From: Fragum whitleyi
Lineage: Eukaryota; Mollusca; Bivalvia; Cardiida; Cardiidae
Direction of reading: 5' to 3'
Assembly (NCBI GenBank): GCA_948146395.1
Contig: OX411548.1
Location: 59,663,020-59,727,019 of the forward strand
Length of the DNA: 64,000 bases
The stretch's first letter is position 1; every line of letters begins with the position of its first letter. The position numbers and the translations under genes were made by a program. A model generated the notes under the pieces. The model searched no databases, was not told the DNA's origin, and saw nothing but the letters and a program-made list of their open reading frames with translations. This document shows positions 25,498-36,400 of this stretch, piece by piece.

Positions 25498-25796
25498 ACT
25501 ATTAATCAAATGCCAACAGAAGGGAAGGACAGAATGTCCGCCTAATTCATTTACATTTTTTGAGACTGTTAGTTTGTAACCGTCGAAAATTTCAGGGAAT
25601 ATTGTTTGAAAGCGATCTTAACAAGCGTTAGGTTCGAACTTGTGTACAAAACGTTAAAATTGATGTTTGATTCATTTAAAAGATTACAGAGTCTTTGTGA
25701 GAGCCCCAGAACCAGTAATCCACGGATTCGGCTTTTCGGAGACGTATAAGAGTCGTTCCAAGGAATGAACGTTAACGGGTACTAGTTATCATTTTC

Positions 25797-25822
25797 GAAA
25801 AAAAAAAAAAAAAAAAAAAAAA
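25797..25822. repeat. poly-A tract
   Basis: About 25 uninterrupted A residues. It could be the tail of an old retroposed sequence, but no body can be recognised to its left. Confidence 0.8.
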
Positions 25823-25963
25823 CGAGCAGCACAATCTTTGACTGCGGAATCAACAAATAAAATACGCGATAGACATTCTAGAAATTACTTAAAGTATAGA
25901 ATGCCAGAATAGTGACTGCTGACAAGGCGCGTTCTTTTACGCAAACCCACAAACATTTGCATT

Positions 25964-26368
25964 TTAGCTGGTTAACAAAACGAGTAACTTGAGATGTCGT
26001 GACAGGGTAAAGTTTTTTTCATCAGTAACTTTAAAACGTGTCTGAGAATGGTAAACTCCCTGTTGAGAACTGGGATTGAATGTTTCTCGAGTTATTACAG
26101 CTAATGGACTAATAAAATGGTGCCACAGCAAATGTAAACAGTCTGCTGTCAATCTCTGGTAACCCTTCTTTGCTGTTTTTTTTTCAAGTGCATTGAATCC
26201 GATGAAGTGCTTGTGCACCTGTGAAAATGAGGACCACGATGGCTTAACGTAGTCCACCCAACTTTCCTTAATTGATAGTAAGAATTTCAAAGACCTCCTT
26301 CCTGTTGCCACGTGAAATAAAATACCATCGGAAAGAGGGCAAATGTCAAAAATGTCAAACAAAATCAA
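25964..26368 (-). other. 134-codon open frame, doubtful
   Basis: The longest frame in the left half that is not inside a recognised repeat. Composition is mixed and protein-like in its middle (for example a SWVDYVKPSWSSF stretch), but I recognise no domain, and there is no splice context or neighbouring exon. It may be a fragment of a decayed coding element or chance. Kept only as a candidate. Confidence 0.2.
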
Positions 26369-26402
26369 GAATATGATGCATCCTCAAAAATAAACTACCA
26401 TG

Positions 26403-26842
26403 AAGTTAAATCATGAAATTGACAGGGTGAATGATTTTGGTATGATTTTTGAACGAACATAAATGAGTACGATGGGTGAGTTTTCAGTGAAATTGAAGGT
26501 TGGTAAGCCAATATTGCAAATTCTGTTCAGGATGAACAAAATTACCGATATTTATTACCTGCCTTTATAAAAATTTGCATACAAGAGCTATGAATAGTCT
26601 AATTTCTTCAAGAAGCAATCAGACGCTTGCAGTTTCAATTATATCAGTGAAATCGCGATTTTTTTTCTAGCTACATTTATTTTAAATGTAGACGCGGATC
26701 TTATTTAGACAATTTGGATTTTTTTATTTTTTTTTTATTCGTTTGAATGAGTGTTTGGAATAAATGAATGGAGCGCTGAGTGAAAGATAATGAATGATTT
26801 TGGTTGAAATGAATGTGAATTTCACGATGTGACTAACTGCAG
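26403..26842. mobile_element. Tc1-type MITE family T, copy 3
   Basis: Begins GTTAAATCATGAAATTGACAG and ends AATTTCACGATGTGACTAACTG. The inner palindrome is around GATGAACAAAATTACCG. Tips are degraded relative to copies at 33256 and 42035. Confidence 0.65.
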
Positions 26843-27240
26843 GATTCCTGTTCTATAATAAGTTAAAAGGTTTCGGTGTTTATGCCCTTTTTATTGCTCG
26901 TATACGCAACCATACTTGGATTTCATTGTGTTGAATATGTTTGACATATTTCCTTTATCTAATAAACACATTTTCTATCATGAATTTGGTATTTTGATTC
27001 GCACATGAGGCTAAACTTTTGTCTGACAAAGTGACTAATTCTTTAAATCACATGACTTCCGTAAACGTCTGCAGGAAACATAAAGGTAGTCCATTTAAAC
27101 ACGGCTAATCACGCGATATTTCTATTGTTATTTCTGGAATAGATGGATAGAAATGCCGAGGCTAATGAACTATAAGAATAATTGGTTTGTCAAAGATTTT
27201 TTCTGCTGTCAAATCATTCAATGTCAACAGAGATAAATCG

Positions 27241-27310
27241 TCGTTTGACGACCAAATCCTCGTAACTACAGCTTAAGTAAGGCTGTAGTTACGAGTTTTT
27301 GTCGCACAAC
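27241..27310. repeat. palindromic family K, copy 2
   Basis: Arms TCGTAACTACAGCTTAAG and GGCTGTAGTTACGAG with outer GTTTGACGACC and GTCGCACAAC. The best preserved member of the family. Confidence 0.75.
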
Positions 27311-28138
27311 AAAGAAACGGGGGTATTGAATGAGAGGTCACCAAGATACGGAATTTATTAGGGCGCGTATGAAGAATAAAAGTGATATTTTCACACGAGA
27401 TTCTATCAGTATTTGATATTTCATGTATAAATTGACATAACATCTTTTAGACAGATCGATAAAATTCTTGAAATTTATTAAGTTCCATTTTTTCTAAGTC
27501 GTTTCACAGGGATTTAAATGGTGGACGTTCCAATTATCATGTAGAATCGAATGTGAATTATTGAGTACCATTTTTACGTCATTTTTTTTAGCTGTACCTC
27601 TAAAATTTTCTGTTTGGATGATAATAAAGGGCTTGCTAAATGACAAATTTTTTTTAATTTCATTTTGTAATAAAAAAAATATTATGTAAACACAATTCGG
27701 TGTCACGTACATAATCAATAGCCTCATATTTAGATTCAAAAATAACTTTATGATATATTTCATTAAATCTCATTTCCTAAATCGCAATTCAAACAAATAA
27801 GAAATAAATCGACTGATAAACACATCCGTTTGCCCCGACCGGGCAAAGATGTTTGCGTAGAGGGAGGAATATGACAGAGGTCAATATTTCATATCGGGTT
27901 TCAACGAATGATTTGATTGGATGGTGGATTTTTTGAATGGCAGTCACTATGTACATGTGTAAGTCGCCTAGACCAAATAAAAATTCAATAATAAGTAAGT
28001 ACTTCTTAAATCTAGAGTTAAATGTTAATTTATATGAACTTTCCAATGAAAAAAAAAATCTTTATTTTTTTCTGTGAAAAACGAAAATAGCTTAATAAGA
28101 CATATAAATTTCGAAAAGTTCTAGATGTACATGTCGTA

Positions 28139-28205
28139 GTAGAGCGACCAAAATATCGTAACTCAGGCTTAAAAAGAGCTGTAGCTACGACATTTCTGTT
28201 GTCCA
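28139..28205. repeat. palindromic family K, copy 3
   Basis: GAGCGACC, TCGTAACTCAGGCTT, then AGCTGTAGCTACGA and TTGTCCACT. It has more mismatches than the copy at 27241. Confidence 0.6.
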
Positions 28206-28422
28206 CTGACGATGTGTAACTTACGAAAAGTGTATAAAATTGTCGACTTCATCGTGAAAATTGGACAGATAAATATGACGACAATTTTCACTTAGCCCAG
28301 GGAAATCCGTAATTATTCTTAGACGGAAACTTATTAAGGAATGATGATTGAATTCTGTGCTTTTCCATTATTTATATTACGACGATTTTTGCGGTCTGGC
28401 CGAAAAGTTCTTAGGCAAGCCA

Positions 28423-28551
28423 GTCCTGCATTCAGGATCACCGAACGGTGCAAACAGTTTTCAAATTATACCCCGCTTTGCACGCAAGCGGGGTATAATT
28501 GGAAAACTGTTTGCACCGTTTGGCGATCCTGAACGCAAGGCAGGTCATGTT
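28423..28551. mobile_element. palindromic MITE family B, copy 4 (best preserved)
   Basis: Nearly perfect foldback: TTCAGGATCACCGAACGGTG, AATTATACCCCGCTTTGC, the inverse GCGGGGTATAATT, then CACCGTTTGGCGATCCTGAA. The arms are about 55 bp. It was probably the most recent family B insertion in the window. Confidence 0.8.
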
Positions 28552-28768
28552 AAACCTTTGTAACCTTTTTTAGAAGGACAAGTTTAAGTGATTGATCAAA
28601 GGTCAATTTTCTCTATACAGGTACAGAGAAAATTGACATTTGAATACTCACTTATACTTGTACATCTATACATTGAACTTGTTTTCAAATGACTGCCCCT
28701 CGAAAGGTAGACATAACTTTAATGTAAAACGTGTATGATATACTTTTTCGCGTGAAACAATCAAGCAA

Positions 28769-29383
28769 AACAAGGGGACCATAGTTGCCCTTTATCGCTC
28801 ATCTTAGTTTACTAAGATCTAATAAAAACCAAGTATTTGACAAATTTTATGGATGATTAAACAAAAACTATGGCCTTAACAGTGGTGCACACAAGGGTTT
28901 TTAAGAGTTAACCTCTTGACCTAGTTTTGTTCCCGAATCGTCCCAATTTAAAACTGGTGCCTAATTTGATCAGGACCAATTTTCAGGTTCATCGAGCAAA
29001 AGGTTTAGCCCCACAAGGATTTTCCGTGATTTTATCTCTTGACCCCATGTTACCCGAATTTCTATATTAGTCGAGAATTTATCACAACAATAATTCTGAC
29101 CAATTTTCAATTTAATCGAGTCAATATAAGGCATCTAGATTGTCTACATAGTTTTTCTAATATCTGACCTCTTGATCCGTTTTTGACCCGACTCGACCAA
29201 ATTCCGAACTCGTCCGAACTTTCATTAAGAAAATCATATTGACCAATTTTCAGATTGATTGAGCCAAAAATACGGCCTCAATAGTGTCTACAAAGTAAAT
29301 GATGACGACGGACAACACGCGACGGACATCACACAGCCACAAAAGCTCACCCTGAGCACTTCTTGCTTAGATGAGCTTAAAAC
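28769..29383 (-). mobile_element. Helentron-like element (H3), degraded
   Basis: Starts AAACAAGGGGACCATAG with TTATCGCTCATC. It ends with a GACGACGGAC tract, CACAAAAGCTCACCCTGAGCA and GATGAGCTTAAAAC. The layout and end sequences match the element at 12124-13818 in the same orientation. The core repeat units are worn. Confidence 0.55.
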
Positions 29384-30146
29384 ATGGATCAAATATTCAC
29401 ACGTAACACTCAATGAAGAAACAATAAATTTAATCAATTTATTTGCACTTAAAAACAACTCGAAAGTATCATATAAAATAAAACTTCTTGGTATCAATAA
29501 TACTGTCTGGTCTTGAATTTTGAACCGCTGTATGTAAAAAGAGTTTAGTTTAGTCTATCTCAGAGCCAAAGCTAATGCATTTTAGTTAATATTAATTTAT
29601 TTTAGTTCGATTACGACGAAAGCTCAAGCTCTCGAACACTCAATCCTGATGTGTTCACGTCCCTGAGAGAAAGGCAGTGGTTTAAACCCACTGCTACCTA
29701 ATGTTACTGCTGGGTCTGGCTATCAATGCATTTAAAACGCGTCGAGTTGATTCACAACGTCGTGTTACGAGGCAACTTTAGAACGGTATATATCTAAACC
29801 TATTGAATATATTGAAAAATAAAAACCGGTATGAAATCGGAAACATGGTCAATAACCAACAAGCGGATTTCTTTTTTTATTCAAACGAAGTTTTTTTTAA
29901 GTTCGCTTTCTACCTTAATTGGGATATTGTTTTATGAAATATTGTATCACACATATCTATAAATACTGCGACGCTGTTCATATATTTTGATTGAGTTTTT
30001 CGTCTCCTCCCTTTATGAAATAAGATTTTAAATTCAGCAGGATAAGGTTTAAGTAAAATTTCATCTTTTACCAACGGACGCTATGGAAGGTCTTGGTCGT
30101 GAGTTCAATGCTCTACTCGCCAAAATAGGCCACAAAAGTCTCCCTT
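29384..30146. other. gene-free stretch, possible 3' flank of the WD40 gene
   Basis: No exon recognised. A minus-strand AATAAA (plus-strand TTTATT at 29876-29881) lies about 440 bp beyond the stop codon of the WD40-repeat gene and could be its polyadenylation signal. This is inference from position only. Confidence 0.35.
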
Positions 30147-30288
30147 CTTTAAGGAAGTGCACCCGCAATAGTTCTGAAGAATTTCGGAACTTATGGTCTT
30201 TCCCAATGTTAACCGAGGTTTCCTGATTAATATTATTTAATATTTTATATAAAATTTATAGCTTCCGAAAAGTTGCGGGACACTACTT
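30147..30288. mobile_element. palindromic MITE family P, copy 1
   Basis: The outer arms are TTTAAGGAAGTGCACCCGCAA and the inverse TTGCGGGACACTACTTTAAA, with GTTAACCGAGGTTTCCTGA in one half. The other half is partly replaced. It lies 31 bp past the WD40 gene stop codon, so it probably forms part of that gene's 3' untranslated region. Copies are at 34270-34436 and 51789-51957. Confidence 0.65.
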
Positions 30289-30318
30289 TAAATTCATTAT
30301 TTGACTCTTCTTCGAGGA

Positions 30319-30443
30319 TCACATGAAGTCGTCATCGTCGTCCGAGCTCTCGGCCTCGATATCTTGGTCGAGGTCCTCTGGATCCCGCTTCATCGTCTCA
30401 TCCTCGGGTACCAGGTCAAGATAGGACTCACCAGAGGGCTCCT
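30319..30443 (-). CDS. WD40 gene, terminal coding exon
   Basis: Acceptor TATATTTCAG precedes 30443. The exon starts with two bases that complete a codon from the exon ending at 30912. It encodes EPSGESYLDLVPEDE, more acidic sequence and SSDDDDDFM, then TGA at 30319-30321. The acidic tail is outside the propeller and probably disordered. GC content is clearly higher than in the flanks. Confidence 0.8.
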
Positions 30444-33400
30444 CTGAAATATAAATAGGGGGTATTGAATGGATGGTCATAAAATACAGAATTTATGAAA
30501 CGAGCCATCTATAAACAGATGTAAACAAGGTTTACCGAGTTTTTTTAGGTTTATGATGAAGAGTTCAATAAATTCGGTAACGTAATGAGTACACGTTTGA
30601 TATTCCATTTATGAACGGACTTTAAATTTTGCGATAAAACGAGGAAATTCGAAAAATTTATCGATTCATGTTATTTCGCGATTAATATAACACAGTTTGC
30701 AAAATGACGTCAGCAAATGCATTATGACGTAATTCTCATAATGAAAATATTATGCTGCTAAACGCTTTTAGCTCACTTGCATAGTTGTTCCACTAGTGAA
30801 ATAATACCTGTGTAATATCAAAAATACTTAACGGAGAGTTTGTTTGTTTTATGTTTGTTTTTTTTTTCACTCCCGTGACGTATCGCGTAAAGAATCAAAC
30901 ACCACCCTTACTTTGTGCTTTGAAGATCTCTGGATAATTAGTATTCCCAGGTATGGTCTGTTCAAAGTGGTTGAAGTTCCAAAGCACAATTTCCGCGGGT
31001 TTTCCCGTTACTGCTAAAATAAAACGACCATCTTGACTGAAATTCAACTGCGTAGCCTGAAATACATATAAAAGTGAATCACTTTTACACATATACAACA
31101 TGAAAGTGTGCAATTATGTATACGGTTATTTTCTGTCTCCAAATGTATTTTATTCAGCAATAGTTTTGGCATCTCTGAACTTGAATTGACCCTTTTCATA
31201 ATACGCAAATTGTGCAAGTTGGTAAGGGTAGAGTGTGTGGGTTTTAGACTATTCGGTGAATTAATCTACAATTATCATTCTCCTATAAATACATATACTT
31301 ATTCTCTTAGTAAACAGCCCTACGTTCAGGATGACAATACGATACAAAAAGATTTAAAATAATACCCCGCTTTGCACGAAACTGCATGTGCAAAGCGGGT
31401 TATAATTGAAAAACTGTTTGCACCGTGTTGTCATCATGACCGCAGAGCTGGTGCTGGAGTCAATTTTTCTTTCATCTTTATGAACCCATTAAGCCATATT
31501 TTAATTTTCTCTTCATTTTTATGCACAATAATAAAGAAAATATGTTTAAATTCTAACCAAAGGCATTTGGAATCAAATTGCCTAAAAATAAAGTTAATGT
31601 GTTATTTTATTTCTTCTTATTTCGAATTTCTGGCTCAAATAAGGAAATCCCCGTGATTTGCTTTAGTTTCTTGCACATTTGCATTTGCAGTAGGCAAAAC
31701 CTAAGATATTTCGTCGGTCAGTAAGATGCTGCAGAATCTTTGTTTTAAGAACCTGGAATGCTTCAACCGGACTGACTCCCTTATGCAAGAGAGGCAATGA
31801 TTGTGTGTATAACAGGCTATTTCTGTCGGTAATGGTCATAGCCTTGGTAAATTGGCAAAGTGCAACGTGTTTCAGATGGCTGTAAGACTTCAGATATGAA
31901 CATTGAATGTAAGTATCGACCAAGAAAATCAATAAAGGGCCAATACTTTACATAAAAACACTGGATTAGCAGTACGGCCAGCTTTGACGAAATGCATCAA
32001 GTTTCAAGACTGATCGGAGCAAGGAAACATGTGAATTATGGTTACTTCATCTCTGATCTTTTCACAGACGGGTATAGCTTTTGCATGGATTTTCAAAGCG
32101 ACAGGAAAAGAGTGTGGTGGGTGCCAAGAGATTGCCTTCTTGGGTGTTGTATTCTATAAATAATTGGATCGTTCAGCTGCACCATTAAAATTTTTGTCTA
32201 GCATCAATATTGTTGGCCACTGAGACCTCTGCGTCATTGACAGAGATACGCTTACTGGCATGTGCTTTAGACAGAGCAACCCTCTTCCAATTTTTGTAAT
32301 ACTTTGGCAGTGCTATTGTGGATGGTTTCTTTCAAATGAACGAAAATGAGCATACTCTATGTCATTTTGTGGTCAGTCAGTATCTTGCGCTTGAAAGCCT
32401 TGTTCTAATTGAGCAGACTAGTCGCTCATGAGTTTTAGAATTTATAGAGCACACGTAGAGCATACAGTTAAGAAAACAATTGAGACCAAAAACGTACACA
32501 TGAAATACAGGATGTGATAATTGGGGAATTTGAATGCATTATAAACTGTAGATCAGTTAAGTGGGGGTAAAGCGAGTCTTAAATCTTTATTTTTGAACAA
32601 ATCCCTACGTTGTTGGTACTCATTCAAATGAGTACCAACAACATAGGATTTGTGCTATATTTATTGAAGTTCCGTGATCTAAAATCCATAATACCCTATC
32701 AATCTGTAGCCCGGATGGATGTAAAAAAGGTACAGAGGCAATGCCAAGAAAATGTTCATGCAGGCAGAAAAAGCACTTGGAACTCACAGTCGCTTTACCC
32801 ACATAGAGAAAGATTTCTTTGAATTCAGGGGTGCTGGTAAAACCGGTTCCCTTTGTGTTTTGCAGTATTCTTTGAAATAATTTCATTATTTTTTTAAAAA
32901 AAATATATGATTCAGAATGGTGGACGTATATAACTGAATAAAAGAGTTTCGAAAAAAAGAATTGATTTAGTTTTCATCCCTTAGTTTTCATCCCTAACTT
33001 TTTTGTCCAGTATATTTTTTTTATAATTTTTCTAATACGCGCGTGTGTAAAATGCCTTTTGTAGATACCCTTGGTTGCATTAGAATATTCTTCGATTGTG
33101 CGACAATAGGTCAGTAACTTTTTGGTTCGTTCACAGAAATCCTTTATCAGACCCTGCGAATGAACAGGCTGAGCTGAGTCTATACGTTGCGCATATGTGA
33201 AATTGTCGGATTTATCACACACAAGCTTATAATTTTGATGCACGTAGTTAATTTACAGTTAAAACATCGAGAAATTGAAATTTTTTTCGATAAAACCATT
33301 CTAAATCGCTTTCATTCCAAACACTCACTCAACCATTCAAAAAGGCTCCGAAATCACAAAAAAGACAAGATCCACTAACTTCATTAAAAATAGATATAGC

Positions 33401-36400
33401 TTGGAAAAATGTCGAATTAAGTGAAATAATTGAAAATATGAATGTCTGATTGGTTCTAAAAGAAATATGAATCTATTTATAGAATTTGTATGCATAATTT
33501 AGATGGGGTAATAAATATCGCTAAAATTAGCGAGCGATATTGGATTACATATTCCTTGAATTTCACTGAAACTCGCTCCTCCCTCTCATTCAATTCAATT
33601 CCAAAATCATTCCAAAATCATTCCACTTGTCAATTTCAAGATGTTGTTAACTGTATAAACATACCGTTCTATCCATAGTATACGTCGTACAACATTGTAA
33701 AGTCTCCCTGTCCCATACTCTGAGTGCGTTTTCTTCTTCCCATGAACCGTATGTCAGAATAAATGGGCTAGAGGGATTGTTGATAAGCTCTACTCCAGTC
33801 TTATGTCCGAATAGCCTCTTTATAAGGTTTCCTGGGGTTAATAAAAGATGTTTTTAGTTAATGTATTGCCGTATTTGGAATCGGATTTTACGCTTTTGGT
33901 TTATAGACTTGAGATATTGGAATGAGAACATTTCTCTACAATTGATTTATGCCAAGGGTGGACATCAGAAAATGTGCGAGTTAAAGTTAGATATAGATTT
34001 AGACAGAAAAGCCCCACTTAGGAATATAGTTGAACAAATATTCGGAAAAAAGATAGTACAAGACAGAGGTCAACAATGAGGCATATTGATAAATCTAGAT
34101 TTAGAAAACATACGATATAATGATAAGAATGAATAATTTCGACCATACGTTGTAAATCTGTGCATTCCGCGCAGTCTGGCGAGGCGGTACAGTTGTATAA
34201 AAGTAATTGAAATACGTTCTTTTGGCTTTGCTTATTGCTAATAAGATTTAACAAGCCATCAATTCGTGTACTTAAGGTAGTCGACCTGTAATAGTTCCGC
34301 AGCGTTTCCGGAGTAATGAACTTCAACAATGTTAACCGAGGTTTCCTAATGAATTTCATTAGGAAACCTCGGTCAACATTGTGAAAGATAATTAGTTCCG
34401 AAATATTGCGGAACAATACGGTTCCACTACCTTAATGACAGAAGGTTGTTGGTGTTAAAAAATCTTTGTCTTAGAGGTGTTAAACAAGCGCGGTTAAGGT
34501 AAAAGCGTTTGCTAAACGCATAAGAAAAGGAAAGAACGCTTCGCATGTACGTACGATAACAAACATGAAAATGAAAAATAACGCTATTTAATTTTTGTTC
34601 TGTCCACCAATATTTCAGGATGATTGGCTGAAAAAAAATGGTTTTGTTTCTGAATGAAAACAAGTTTAAGTAGGCAGCTTTTTTCTAAGCTTCCACACTA
34701 AGTTGTTCTGTAAGAATTAAGGTTCATTACGGATAAATCCAAACATGTTTGCTTCATGATATTGAATTATAAGATATGAGGAGAATTTTTGTTGATTTCA
34801 TCGAGGTATGAAACTCAAAGTACAATCAAACTTCGTGTATTTATACAGTGTGATTAGGTTTTAAGTGCCATACCTACATGAAATCAACAAATACTCCCTT
34901 CTTCTCTTAGGTAAACTCAAACTACAACAGAACTTTGAGCATGTATTTTGAAAACACAAACCTGTTTTCATGTCAAACAATCTAACAATGAAATCATCAT
35001 GTGCGACTAGGACCCGACTGTTGTCTAGAACAACAAAACTGTCGACAGCGGATGATTTGTCTCGCTCTCTCGTAGACTGGTATTTATTGTAGTACTCGAT
35101 GTCGACTATCTCCGACACTTTTGAACCTGAAAATCATCGAAAAACAATCGACAAAGAATTAGTGATCATGCAAACACGGATTCTCAAAATAAGTACAGGC
35201 ATTTTATATATAAACATATTAAAACAATACCATTCCTAGTTTTTAACTATCTTAGATGAATCCTTAAATTAATTCGCCATTTTATCAACAAGCTCTTATA
35301 CATTCTTTTTACAATGAGTCCAGATTTCTTTTTGTTTTAATGATGCATTTTGACATTTGCAAAAGACATGCCGCCATTCGGTAAAATGACGTCATAACAT
35401 GAACTGTGAATTGATTCTCGTGGTTGCGTTGAATCGACGTTTACGTTGACTGATTAGTGACAGGAGAATTATAAATCGACCACTGTAAAGTTTGTGACCT
35501 TTGACGGTTTCGTGCATAACGTGAAAGTCTTTATGTTGTTGTAGAAATGTATACAGTTCTTTGGTTATATACCCATTTATATTCTAGGACGAAAAAGAAA
35601 CGCCGGGTAACCTAAAATGATTGTTTTAAGGTATAAATTATATCATTGGATAATTGTTTTCATTTTTGTATGAAATGTCATCTGTATGGAACCAGCTATT
35701 TGAAGTTTCAAGCAATTTCCGATGCTGGTTTTAAATGTGAAAAATACCCCCTTTTTACGATGACCATTCTTGTTTTGTGAATCACGGCCGGACATATCAG
35801 TATCTTATGCGTCCTCCATGCGCAGCTATGACAGCTCTGCCTCGTTTATGCATGGAATTCACCAGGGTGTTAATCATGCGCATGGGGATGTTATTTCATT
35901 CCTCATGCAAGGCATGTGAGAGCTGGAAATGATAAGTCGGGGCATTTGGACGTCTCCCTACCCTCCAATCCAGTTCGTCACACATTATGTTCATTTTGGG
36001 ACAAATCTGGTTTGAATGCTGGCCAATCTAGTGGGTGTATGTACTGTTTGCAAGAAATTGCTGGCAAAATCTGGCGATATGGGGCCGGGCATTGTCTTGC
36101 TGCAATATCAGGTTCCGTGCTTGCACGCATGGGACGGCATTTGGGCGGAGGACTTCGTCTCTATACCTGACGCCATTTCACCAACCGCAAATCACGATCA
36201 ATCGTGATTTAAACCCATAGGAGATGCCGCCCCAATTACATACCGAACTACCGCCAAACCTATCCCGTTCAACAAGGCACGCGTCGGTGTAACGTCCGCC
36301 GCGACGTCGGTATACACGACGTCGGCCGTCCGAACGGTAGAGAGTGAACCGGGATTTGTCGGTGAAGAATACCCGTCTCCATTGCCTAATAGGAAAATTT

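Noticed and set aside
33750..33790. A tiny intron removing the frameshift in exon 33665-33832
   Set aside because: The only GT-AG interval that would help is 27 bp, too short for normal splicing.
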